Of a stretch of DNA of 64,000 nt, positions 1 to 11,495 are shown piece by piece. The stretch's first letter is position 1; every line of letters begins with the position of its first letter. A program made the translations under genes and the position numbers. Source of the stretch: Penelope pileata (Eukaryota; Chordata; Aves; Galliformes; Cracidae). The notes below the pieces were generated by a model. It had not been told where the DNA came from and made no database searches. It saw only the letters and a list, made by a program, of their open reading frames with translations. The stretch is from assembly GCA_013396635.1 (NCBI GenBank), contig WBMW01003832.1:124001-188000 (forward strand). The letters run 5' to 3'.

Positions 1-382
1 TGTTCCACTCTGCATAATAAGTGATTGGATCAGGTTTAATTAGATATTGGGTAATCAATCATTGCCAACAAGGCAACCCAGCTTGGGATCTAGATGCTGC
101 GAGGGGGGGAAAAAAAGCAAATCTCGTCCAGAGCACATAAATACTCAAACGTATAAGCGCGTAGGGTGAAGCTTCAGAGGAAAGGTATAAAGATGTCTGC
201 AAGATGGCACATAATAGAATCATTCACATCTGTACTTCTTGTTACCAGACATCTGCAGTTTGACATTTTACTTTCGCTGCATAATTACTTTTCAATATAA
301 TATAATATACTGACCTGAGGGAGAAAGACAAAGCAATTAAATTATGCATAACATCCTTTCCTCTCCAACCCTTACCAAAAAG

Positions 383-428
383 AAAAAAAAAAAAAAAAAA
401 AAAAAAAAGAGGGAGAGAGAGAAAGTGA
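383..428. repeat. Poly-A run followed by GA-rich tract
   Basis: An uninterrupted run of 26 A (383-408) passes directly into an AG/GGGA-rich purine tract. It could be the tail of a very old retrotransposed copy, but no recognisable element precedes it on either strand, so it is treated as low-complexity sequence. Confidence 0.8.
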
Positions 429-3400
429 GAATAGGAATTAATATTCTTATGACTTTTAAAGAAAAGGACAGAAAATTCTTCCTCCTGGCTGCTATGATGA
501 TGAGTTTCACTACATATCTTGTCAAATCAACTACTCTGATTAAGATTACAGTAAACAATTATTTCTACCTTAAATGCACTCTGTACCAATAGATCAAGGC
601 CTACACAATGAAGGAAGAGTAATGATAGATGGAGCAAATTAATTCCATTAACATTAATTAATCCCACAAATTGAAGGAAGACTAAAAAATTGTGATAGAA
701 GACCCAGAGGGAAGTGTACTTGCATTTTTTATAAACATATAATGCTGATTTAAATTAACTAAGGATAAGATATATCCCTCATTAACAAGGACCTCATTTT
801 TAAAGTCCATTTCAATGTGCAATGTAAGGTGCCCACAAGGTAGATGGGAGCAGCACAATGACTAAATCTAGTGAGTCCTTTTGCCTAACAGAGCATGCAG
901 TTCATAGGCAGATGCATTATGTTTCTGTACAATGTGTCGGTAGACATTTATAAGTGGGTTCAGGGGTGCTGGTAAGATGGAAGAAAAGTCACCCATGCTC
1001 AGTAGCAGGAAATGCTGAGACTCAAACTCCATATAAACTCAGCAGAACCAGAGCAAGTGTTGCACTCACTGGTATGCAGTGCTGCTTTCAGCTTTTCTCT
1101 CTTCCATTGAGTATTTAGGAATAAAATGGGAATTGAGAAGTTGCAGCAAGGCAGTACATCACAGGGCACAATGCTGCAAAGAGAGAAGTCTATCTGAAAT
1201 AAAATCACTGCCCTGCTAAGGATCAGGGAGGATTCCAGTCTACTTCTTCTACCTCCTGGATGAAAGTTTCAGCTGAGACTGATTGAAGGGCCCTATTTTT
1301 GCATTATCTGACCTTGTACATGTGTTCTGACTGTTTAGCACCCCAAAGATCTCTGTATGATCATGTTGAAAGGACCAGACTGTTTACAGGATGTGACAGT
1401 AGCAGTCTTTTAAAACATAGCTGGAGGAGAAGCCCATCAGAGACTGATGACTAAGATCTCATGTAGCAAAAGAGCCAATTTCCATTCCCCTTTTCACAGC
1501 TGTCACTGTCAAAGGTTTCAGCTCCTAAGTAGGAGTGGAGAAGAGGTAGGTGGCATAGGCAATCATTCTACCTTGCTGTTGAATCTGTGCCAGTTTAGAA
1601 AAAAATTCAAGGGTTGGGTTCAAAAATCAACCAAAAGTGGACAGCCTTTTTGATCAATGCAATAAGCTGGAAAGTCTGTGGTGTGGTCTAGAATTTGCAG
1701 GGGTTCTTTGATCAGGGTGTAAAAAATTAGGCCGTGGAATCACTTACAAAAAGCAAGGAAAAGGAAGGCTATGATAAACACTTTCCTCCGATCAGCTGCA
1801 ATGTGCTACATTGAACAATGTTTCATGTTTGACACACACTTTAACCTGACACCAGTGTAGTGATAGCCTGAGCATTTTGTCCACTGGAGAAAGCTTTTAT
1901 CTTGATTTGTTGTGTTATGTATTGCACGTTTTATGATATATCTGGATCAGCTGCCATTATTTCTAGACCTGGGAGTAGTCATCAAATTATCAGAGTGAAC
2001 CATCATGTCACTGTAAAGAGATAGTCCCCCCTGACTCTTGCTCAGACTCCTCAGCTGTAAACAGGGGATGGGGCAAGCTTTTTTCAAACATTGTGAATGC
2101 CAAATTTATTTTCCTGCAGTGACTAGTGAGATCAGACTCCTCTGTAATAGTTACAACATAACTTTCTAACATCCAAAGCCCTCTTAATCATCTTCTCTTC
2201 ATTCTTTATAAACTACACGGATTTGAAGACACAGACACTATTTTTCTAGTCCGATCTTCCAATATTGTACAGCATCATATCTGACAGAGCTGTCCCACGG
2301 TGAGATCATAATTTCCAGAAAAATAGTTAGTTTTGATTTAAACATATGAAGAAATAGGAAGGCAATCATTTTATTAATCAAGTGATTGGTCACTGAAAAT
2401 GTTTACAAAAACCTATGCCAGCTCTTGTTTGTGTGTTTTCAGATTTCTTGTAAAAGAGGTGACAACATTATCTGAAATACACTCTTATCCTTTCTCAGAA
2501 CAAGGCCATGTGTGATTTTTAGAAGGATTGTGGTATTTGTTGATATATAGGACACAATTGAGGAAGGCAGCTCTCAGTTGCAGAGCCTCATTCTCTGCTC
2601 TGGCAAGTCATCATATACAGAGCTTCTCTGACCTCCAGCACTACCAAAGCCTTGTAGGAATACTGTTGAGCATCTTTGCCTAACCAGCCAAAAATGTGCT
2701 TTGCTCTTTCATGGGATGTTAGCTAGCTGAGGACATACACAGTACTATGACCACACAAAACTTTCAATACATTGTCTAAATACTTGATAATTTTCATTAT
2801 GTCACTTGAATTGTGACCAAAAATAACTAAAAGGTCTATTATTTTGTTTATCTCTGACATTTCTGTTTCAATCTGAATTCCCAATTTCATTTAAGTATAG
2901 ATGTTAATTGTCCCCCACACTATAATTGTGTCAAAATAATAAAGTTTTGAAACAAAGCCTTTTTTTTTCCCCCAAAAAAATCTTTTATCTAGCTTTAGAT
3001 AAAACAGTTTCTAATATCTTAACAGATTTTCAACACTGCTCATGTGCAGAACTCTCTTTTTAACTCTAGAATCAAATTGCAATTGTTTTCTGTGCTTTGG
3101 AAAGCTACTAGTGACTAAGAACAGTGAAAGACTGTTAGGATCTCCAGTGCAACCTGCTTGGCAGTTGTGAAAGTCTGAATATCATGACATGAAACAGTTA
3201 GCCAAACAGTGCAGGAGCTAAAGATTCTGGGAATTTAGGCTGGAGATTCTGATCAGACTGTCGCTCAGGTTTCTGAGGAGTCAAATGGATGAGCAGACAT
3301 GAGACTTGACTGAACTGGGCTGTATCGTCATCTAATTCAAACCTTCTTTGTGACAAGATTACACTGTAGCCAGTCTCAGAGATTAGTCAGTCAAAGGGAA

Positions 3401-4979
3401 ACACATTCTTTTGAAGAACTGTGCAAAAGTTCATTTTATTATCACCAATATTACTACTAGTGCAACAAGTACCATACCATTTGTGTCCCAAAGCTCAAAT
3501 AAAGACCAGTGGCCCATGTTGCTGGGATCTTGGCAGTTCTGCCTGGGCACAGGCTGCCTCTTTCGTAGTAACTGTGCTGGAGTTCATATACAGTAACATA
3601 GATAATTAGGTCTCTAATCCATCTGTTAACTGTTCAGACTCACACAACTTTATTCAGAAATTCTGTGACAAAATAGTCTGTTGTCTCATCTTAGTTTCTC
3701 TTTATTCTCAGGCACCATATAGAGAAGGCTTCTTTTTCTCTAGTTGCTGCTCCGCTGCAAGTAATCATACATCATGTGAAAGGAGCTCTGCCTACAGTCA
3801 CCTCTGATGCTTATTCTCTTTCCCTGAAAAGGACTTTTGTCGCTGTAAACTCAGAAATACTACTTTCAGTGACATTTCTCAACCAATATCTACTTTGAAA
3901 GATAGGGAAAAAAACACTCACACAAGGGCTCCTTATTTCAGTGAAAGAGAGATGTAGTAGTAAAGGGGCTTCAAATGTTGAAACTGCATTATATAATGTC
4001 ATGGGAATTCCAGATGTATTAAATGGACTTCCTAAATCTTTATACTCTATTTTCTAATCTAGAATAGTTACAAGAGGATTAAAGTTTGCTTTCATAAATT
4101 GTTTTTCTTAAATTATCTTGAAACATGCAATTGAAAACAGCATTCATTTTCTTCTTACAAATGCAGAATTCTTGAATGACACTCAAGTATTAATAAAGAA
4201 GACCCCCAAATCATAAAAAAAAAACACTGACAAGACAGAAATAACACTTTTTCAGAACAGTCAAAATAAGTTTAAGTAAGTCTACAGTGGTGGTGGTTTA
4301 GCCAATATAGATTTGATGGAAGATTGCAAACACCTACCAGAAGTCTGTGTATCTGTGGGTTTTTAGCAGTGGATACTTTCTTAGAAACAACAATAATACT
4401 TTTAAAAACTCTTTAAAACACAGAGGAAAAGTGATAGCATTTAAAACAGACTGACCAATCAGGAATAATAGCCCCATTAGAAACACAGAGAACATGCCTT
4501 CATGTCTGCTGTTATCTGTGTATATGAAATTACACTTCAGTGCTTGTACATGTTTTAAGGGCTTGACATATTTACCTCGATTTTGGCAAAGAATACTTCA
4601 TAGGACAAATGATCTCACTGCTAAGTCTCTCCACTGTGCTCTGAAGTTTACTGGAAATGTTTTCATGTTGCAAAAGAGGAAAGAAGGACTCCAAGGCAGA
4701 AGAGAACAGGAGAGAGACATAAAAAAGAAGCTGGGTGAGATTTTGCACTCTTGCCACCAAGCCAGCAGCCGGCGTAGATGCGACAGTGATACAAGTTTAG
4801 AACAGCTGCCAACTAATGTTTGATCAGGGATAAAATATGCCGAGGTGACAACATCTTGCTCCCCTGCATTTCAGGGATGATCATTAAAAATGCAGCAAGG
4901 CTCGTACAGGCCCAGAAGGTCCTGTGTTCTCTCAAGATACAAGGGAGAGAGACAAGTTCACAAGATGTCAAGAACAATA

Positions 4980-5560
4980 TCCATTTGTGTTTACTATGCA
5001 AACCCGCTGAGTAACCTTTCTATGCATGTTTGTACTAAGGACCATTGAGAATTTAGGGGCAAAAAAGGATAGCTTAGAATGTGAAGGGAGATGCAGCCAG
5101 GGAGGATAAGAAGACAAAGAGGTGTGTATTTGGGAAGTGGAAAGATGCTATTACATGTTTAAAAAATAAAAAAAAAAAAGGAAAAAAAAGGAAAATTAAA
5201 ATATGTGTTTGTATGCAAACACGGCTAGAAATGCCGTAAATACAGCTACAAGTTTGTGTCCGTATCTCCTTCCCTCCTCCTCTTTTAATAATATATTGAT
5301 GTAAGCAGCTTGCGCATGCCAAACAAATTCCCTGCATAAAAAGTCAGTTGTCGGAAGGAGGCTCATCAATCTGGCAAAGTGCACTCAGGTAGAATGCCTC
5401 TTGGGGCGCCTGCCCCAGCAGCTCCACTACTGGAGGAAGAGGGATTGCTCCAGCCGATGGTCTCATAGATGTTCATTAAAGAGTCTTTCCATTGGTTTGC
5501 AGAAAAAGCAGCTATTTTGCAGGAACACTAAAAATTTATGTCCCAGTGATATTATGGAAG
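4980..5560. promoter_or_regulatory. Candidate distal regulatory block with two Fox/POU-like composite sites
   Basis: Two closely similar motifs lie 218 bases apart: TGTGTTT-AC-TATGCAAAC at 4986-5003 and TGTGTTT-G-TATGCAAAC at 5204-5220. Each joins a forkhead-like core to an octamer-like ATGCAAA. The second is part of a perfect 7-bp inverted repeat with a 4-bp spacer (5205-5222). The block also holds an NRF1-like GCGCATGC (5312-5319) and ATCAATC near 5367. Composition is less AT-biased than the flanks. Regulatory function is inferred from motif clustering only; motifs this short also arise by chance. Confidence 0.25.
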
Positions 5561-6265
5561 GTTGTTGTGGATAACTGAACGGTAGGAAGTTCTGCTGTTA
5601 AAGTGGCACAGCTAGCCAAATTCATTCAATCAGCACCTCTTTATTAATACAGCAACAACAGCCAATCCAGAGATGTTCTGTTTGAGATTCTTTGCTGCCG
5701 TTTGTGAGGAGGAAAGCTATGGAGTGCTTCCCACATTTCTCACATTCTCTTATCATTTCTTCTCTAAAGTGTAGTGGGAAGAGGAAATGTGTTTTTCCCT
5801 AATTGTTTTAAATACTTCAGAATTTGAGGTCTGTACTTCGGTTTTAAAGTTGTAGAGGCTGTAGGAGTGATTTATAGTAAGAGGAACTGTGTGTGTGTGG
5901 CAAGTGAAAAACTTGTTAGACTAAGAACATGTTTTGAAATAGTGTGATGAGATCCTACTTAATTTTTTAATTAACTGATTAAAAAATAAACATTTTCATA
6001 GATTAAAAATTGTGTGGTTAGCTTAGTAAACCAGATAGATAAAGAGTGCCAGTTTACATGAATAATTTGTCATCTGCATATTAAGCAAAGAGTCATAGAA
6101 TCACAGAATTATAGGGATTGGAAGGGATCCCTGGAGATCACCTAGTCCAACACCCTGTGAAGAAAAAAAAAAATAGAAAAAGCAGGTTCCCATAGAGTAG
6201 GTTACACAGAAAAGCGTTCAGGTGTATCTTGAATATCTCCAGAGAAGGAGACTTCACAATCTCTC

Positions 6266-7785
6266 TTATTCCAGTGCTCTGTCTCCCTGAAAGTAAAGGT
6301 TCTTCCTCAAGTTTGTATGGAACATCCTATGTTCCAATTTGTGCCCATTGCCCCTTGTTCTGTCTCTGGACACTACCAAAAAGAGCCTGGCCCCATCCTT
6401 TTGACTCTTAGTCTTTAGATATTTACAAGCATTGATAAGATCTCCCCTCAGTCTTCTCTTCTTCAGGCTGAACACTCCCAGGGCTCTCAGCCTTTCCTCA
6501 TAAGGAAGATGCTCCAGGATCTTAAGCATCTTTGTGGTCCTCCACTGGACTCTCTCTAGAAGTCCCCTGTCTTTCTTGATCTGTTGAGCCCAGAATTGAA
6601 CACAGTACTCCAGATGTGGCCTCACCAGGGCATAGCAGAGGCAGAGAAGAACCTCCCCTGGCCTTCCGGCCATACTCTTTTTAATGCATCCCAGAACTCC
6701 ATTGGTCTTCTTGGCCACAAGTACACACTGCTGGCTCATGGCCAATCTGTTATCCACCAAGACACTCATGTTCTTCTCCGCAGAGCTACTTCCCTGTAGG
6801 TCAATCCCAAACCAGTACTGACATGAGGTTATTCCTCCCCAGTTGTAGGACTCTACGCTTGCCCTTGTTGAACCTCATCAATTCTCCAGCCTGTCCAGGT
6901 TTCGTTGAATGCCAGCACAGCCTTCTGGTATCATAAGCTTGGTATCATGATCAGACTTGCGTAAGATGCATTCTATCTCTTCATTCTGGTCACTGATGAA
7001 GATATTGAAGAAGATTGGGCCCCATACTGACACCTGGGAAAAACCACTAGCTACAGGCCTCCAACCGGAGCTGCACAACCCTCTCAGCTCTGCCAGTCAG
7101 CCAGTTCTCAATCCACCTCACTGTCCCCTCATCTATCCCGCACTGTCTCAGCTTACTTATGAGGGTGTTATGAGAAACAGTATAAAAAAGGCTTTTTATA
7201 AAAGGCTGAAGGTAAACAACATCCACTCCTGTCCTGTCAGCTATCCAGTTTGTCATGACAATATAGAAGGATACCAGACTGATCAAACATGATTTGCCCC
7301 TAGTGAATCCATGCTGACTACTCCTCATGATAATCTTCTTTTCCTCTACTTACTGGGAGATGACATCCAGAATAAGCTGCTCCATCACCTTCCCAGCGAC
7401 AGAGGTGACTCTGACTGGCCTGTAATTTTCCGGCTCCTCCTCCTTGCCTTTTTTGAAGACTGGAGTGACACTGACTATCCTCCAGTCCTTGGGCACCTCT
7501 CTCATTCTCCGTGATCCTTCAAAGATGATACAGAGTGGCTTGGCAATCACTTCTGCCAGCTCCCTCAGTACTTGTGGATGCATCCTGTTGGGACCCACGG
7601 ACTTTTGTGTGTTGAGTTTGTCCAGATGATCTCTGACTAGATCCTCCTAGACCAAGGGGAAGTCTTCTTTCCTCAGACTTTCTCTTACCTCCAGGGTCTG
7701 GGATTCCCAAGGGGCAGTCTTAACAATAAAGACTGAAACAAATAAGGTGTTCAGTAACTCCACCTTCTCAGTGTCCTCTGTAGAA
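6266..7785 (-). pseudogene. CR1 ORF2 remnant: reverse transcriptase and C-terminal region
   Basis: Minus-strand frames carry CR1 reverse-transcriptase blocks in the right order: an inter-domain segment near 7700-7780, the fingers motif PVFKKGKEEEPENYRP (within 7350-7598), QHGFTRGKSCL followed by the palm region (7047-7328), SVWGPIFFNIFI (6878-7078), and a 167-codon frame with RPHLEYCVQFW (6266-6769). The catalytic FADD box is altered to SDHD just before DTKL near 6960, and frameshifts separate the pieces, so it cannot encode an active enzyme. In intact CR1 this protein carries out target-primed reverse transcription. Confidence 0.92.
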
Positions 7786-8170
7786 GCTGTCTGTAGAAGG
7801 CCTCATCAACTTCCTCTTCCTGATCAGGGACCCTGTAGTAAACACCCATAACAATGTCACTCATATTAGCCTTGCCTCTAAATTCTCACTCATAAGCTCT
7901 CGACTCATTGGTCATTCATCCCTAAGCAGAGTTTGATATATTCCTGTTCTCACATAAAGAGCAACTCCATCACCTTGCCTTGCTGGTCTTTCTTTTCTAA
8001 AAAGTGCATAGCCATCCTTGACAGCATTCCAATCATGTGAGCTCTCCCAACAGGTCTCCATGATCACAATGAGATCACCTGCGACCACACACAGATCTCT
8101 TATTCTTTCCCTTTATTCCCCATGCTGCGTGCACTGCTATACAGGCATTTCAGGGAAGAAAAGAGAGCAG
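7786..8170 (-). pseudogene. CR1 ORF2 remnant: N-terminal part of the APE-type endonuclease
   Basis: Translating the minus strand just 3' of the ORF1 remnant gives a degraded version of the CR1 endonuclease start. SARSMGNK is readable near 8120-8150, followed by disrupted counterparts of the family's ITETWWD and GGGVALYV segments, with several in-frame stops. The homology stops at about 7786, about halfway through the usual domain, and continues directly with sequence that normally precedes the reverse transcriptase. The short repeat CTGTAGAAG sits at the junction. In active elements the endonuclease nicks the target DNA. Confidence 0.8.
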
Positions 8171-8339
8171 AGGATGCAGGTATCCGTAGGGGATCTCCCA
8201 TAGCTATACCAACCCTTTGGGAGGTTGGCCTTCTGGCTCATGTCACGGGAGGCAGCTAAGGAACATTTGCCACTCTTCTGATTGGCTTGGATTGTTCCCC
8301 AGTTTGTTGCATTGGCGTTAGTCTTGCATCCCAAGTCCT

Positions 8340-8690
8340 TCAGTTTAAAACCCACCTCACTATGTTGGCTAGTCTGCTTCCAAAGATTGTCCTGCCTCTT
8401 CTGGACAGGTGTATCTCAGTCCTCCCTAACAGGAAATAATCTTCCTAGAAAGTCCCATTGTCATAAAAACCAAAACTCTTGTGCCGGCATCAGCCACATA
8501 GGCAGGAGTTGATATGCATTATACATCTATTTCTGGCTTCCTTTCCTCCAACTAGCAAAACTGAGGAGAAGATGCCTTGTGCACCAATGTTCTTTACTTG
8601 TGCTCCCAGGGCTTTATAGTCTTCTTTGATTCTGCCCATGTTCCATCTTCCGGTATCATTCATGCTCACAAAAGAAGCAAATATACTTAC
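8340..8690 (-). pseudogene. CR1 ORF1 remnant: C-terminal SGNH esterase domain
   Basis: The minus strand encodes the end of the CR1 ORF1 esterase. The NDT block (complement of 8652-8660) is followed by GRWNMGRIKEDYKALG, and later by the terminal block IHLSRRGR (isoleucine-histidine codons at 8409-8414). ORF1 ends at a TGA at 8340-8342. Two premature stops lie in the middle. The aspartate expected before the catalytic histidine (family pattern DGIH) reads as threonine-glutamate here, so the enzyme would be dead even without the stops. ORF1 is rarely retained in avian genomic CR1 copies because most are 5'-truncated. Confidence 0.85.
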
Positions 8691-11404
8691 ACCTGGAGTT
8701 AAAAATAAACAGTGTCAAAGAAAGAGTGTTTCTATTTTAAAGTGATCGTTGTAAGAGGTATGGTAAGCCAGCATGAGTGGAAATAAAATTAATTCTTAGG
8801 GGAAATAAAAAGTATCTGTAACTTGAATTCTATGTATTTGCACTGGCTTATGTCAGGGCTGAAGATGGTCAAAGTACTAGAGTCTTGAGAAGACAGTGTC
8901 AGGAGATAAGATTTCCAAAGCAGAATAAAAAAAACAACACAACAAAAGTCGACCAGTTTGCTATGCCATAGTGATTTTCTGCCCTAAAACCAGAGAGCAG
9001 ATCCTGTTAGAGTCTTAAAGCAAAGTGATTGCATAAATTGGAGTTTCCTAAGACTCCACCCACAAAATGTGATTCCACATATAAATGAATGACAAATAAG
9101 ACAGAACAAATACTTCTGCTTAAATGTTATTAGTGTGATTTTTTTGTTTGTTTTGATATGATTGTTCAGTATGTGACTTGAAATCAAATGTCTTATTTAA
9201 AACAGTGAGAATACCCATGTAATATTTTGTGTTGATTTGGCTGATTTAGTTGATTTACCTTATAGACTGACAAAATTCCCATCAACAGAATATAAATGCA
9301 ATATTTTACTGACTGTACATGAAACTCCAAAGAGTTTAATGAAGTCGTCATTTTTTACAACCATATTTCACTCAGGAAATGAAGAGTCTGTGAAAGATCT
9401 AAGGCAAATCTAGTACATTAAAGAAAAAGTCTAGATACACCTTTCACTATGATCCAAAGTTTTATAAAGAAAATGATCATGACAGTGATATCAATAATAA
9501 TAACAAAAAATTTTAAAAACTCTCAAATTTTGTTTGTACTAGAGAGATATGATGATTTCCTCAGGACTTGCCTGTTGCATTGTTGGCCTCTGCTATTTTT
9601 CTCATTCAGGAAAAAAGTAATTCTTCTCTAATATACCCTAAGGAAAAAAAAATGAATTCAGATTAAGACAAACAATAAAGATAAATATTAATAGAGAAGC
9701 TGATGCGCTTTTGCATGTCATCTGAAGTATGGGTCAGCGGTCAAGTTTCCTTTACACTGAAATTTTAAGGCACTGGTCCCATTCTCTATATTATTTGGAA
9801 TAAAGGGAGCAGTGCTGTGTTTTGAGGTATCCAAAAAGAAAGTAGCATGGACTGCTGCAGTGTTCTGATTCTTTGTCTTGCCTTGTCTGAGGAAAGGTGA
9901 CAGGAATCAATCAGGCAAACAAGGGGATCAGCCATCCAGATTTAAAGCCCTTGTAGTTGCCATTCACTGTGTTCCAGCGTCTCAAAGGCAACGGAGTAGT
10001 ACGTACCAGGTAGCATCATGGAGGTGGAGTGTTGACCTAAAGTGGCCTGCTGAATAAACTGTGTCTGCCAGTTCTCTAACATCACCATAACAATCCTAAC
10101 AGTAAGAATAAGACTTCTGCTGGAGATTTAACACTATGTGTCAAATATTTACACCATTGTAAGACTACGCAAATCTAACTCTCCTAATTTCTGCTGCTTT
10201 TCTCAAATGACATTACAACATGTCATTTGAAGGCACCAGATTTTAAAACAAATACAGAATTGTAAACTGAAGAATGCTATATGATATGCATGCACATATT
10301 TAAATCTCAGATATTATCCACCCTCAGAAGTTAGGATACTTTGAGTCTTAGTCTCTGTAATTCAGATGGGCTGACACAAGACTGTCCACCCTCAGTTATC
10401 TTATGATCCCTGATCACTCTGGCTGCAGTTTGCCTCCTCTCCATATTATTCATATTTGCAGCAGTTGTTATCTTATTTCTCTCTTTTTAACACTACCTTG
10501 AGCTCCTCTTGCAACTTTTCAATATTTCTGTAAAAGCCATGTAACAGGTGATCAGCATCTTAGCTGTCAGCATCAATATTTGGATGTCTACACTTCAAGA
10601 CGAGGAGCTCTTTAACACTTGGTTTTGACTTCTCTCATTGACAAATGTGACCTTCAGTTGGTGTCAGTGGACTGTACATGGTTATGGCATTCCCCACACA
10701 GACAAGCGAAAAGAGGTACATACCACAGGTTTGGTCTACAAGTCCATAACACACCAACAGCTGTGCTCCTGGCCTCCAGCCCCTTTCATTGTGAAAACCA
10801 GTTTGGCATTCAGGATAGATGCAGTCCAACCATGTGCTGCAGGTAACAGCTAAAAATAATTCCAATAAGGTTGGATGGAGCAGAAACAGTTCCCAACCCT
10901 TTTCCAGATTCTTTTCAATACCTCGTAAACAGCTGGAGTGCTCTCAGATCAGACTGAAATCAGAGGACTAGATACCTTTCAATTTTGTTTCTGTTTTTTT
11001 GTCACTGTTTTATTTTTATCCTCATTTTTCAAGTGGACTGTGATTTTTAATTAACCTGTGCTATAGCAGTAAGTTCCTGACAAACCTGGAGAACTTGGAG
11101 TTTTTTAAATGGGAGCTTCATCATCATACAGGGTTTTCAATGCTCACTTGTCTCTACTAATTAGAATTGCTTATAAATTAATTATAAGTCTGCTTTACAA
11201 ACCAGTAGGAGAAAAATTATGTGCTATGTTGGATATGATGAAGATATAAGAGCAAAGTAAACATAGTAAGATTTTTTATTGACTGGTCTATCTTTTAGCC
11301 TTTTTCTTGTGAAAATCATTTTCGTTTTTAAGACCTCCTCCTCTTTGTTGAAAAAAGTATTAAATTATTCCGGAAATTGAACAAAAACTATTCTAAAACA
11401 GTAT

Positions 11405-11495
11405 TAGAATTAAAAAAATAAAAATAAACTAAAAAAATAAATTAAAAAAAGCCTAAAAATAAATTTAAAAAAAAAAGAAAAAAGGAGAAGAAAAT
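11405..11495. repeat. A-rich low-complexity tract
   Basis: About 90 bases consist almost entirely of A with scattered T, then G toward the end (AAAAATAAA-type units). No adjacent element suggests that it is a retroposon tail. Confidence 0.8.

Larger units (their letters stand above)
1..6092. other. Unique AT-rich DNA without a recognisable gene
   Basis: I found no exon, RNA gene or transposon here. The longest frames (82 aa at 344-592, 109 aa at 4494-4823) have no recognisable motif, and the first is created by a poly-A tract read as lysines. The first 180 bases and the stretch from about 4980 to 5560 have more balanced composition and contain homeodomain-, forkhead- and octamer-like motifs. 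The rest is ordinary AT-rich sequence with short A or T runs. Confidence 0.6.
6093..8695 (-). mobile_element. Long CR1 LINE copy, 5'-truncated and internally deleted
   Basis: A non-LTR retrotransposon of the CR1 clade lies on the minus strand. The 3' end is intact: the plus strand begins TCATAGAATCACAGAAT, the complement of the CR1 octamer-like tail, followed by the standard motif CTAGTCCAAC. Reading 5' to 3' on the minus strand there are the end of ORF1 (SGNH-type esterase), the start of ORF2 (APE-type endonuclease), the reverse transcriptase and C-terminal part of ORF2, and the 3' UTR. At 2.6 kb it is much longer than typical avian CR1 insertions, which are usually a few hundred bases. Stops, frameshifts and a large deletion between endonuclease and reverse transcriptase make it inactive. 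No target-site duplication was identified. Confidence 0.93.

Noticed and set aside
344..592. 82-aa frame with a poly-lysine stretch.
   Set aside because: Created by a 26-base A run; no conserved features and no coding context.
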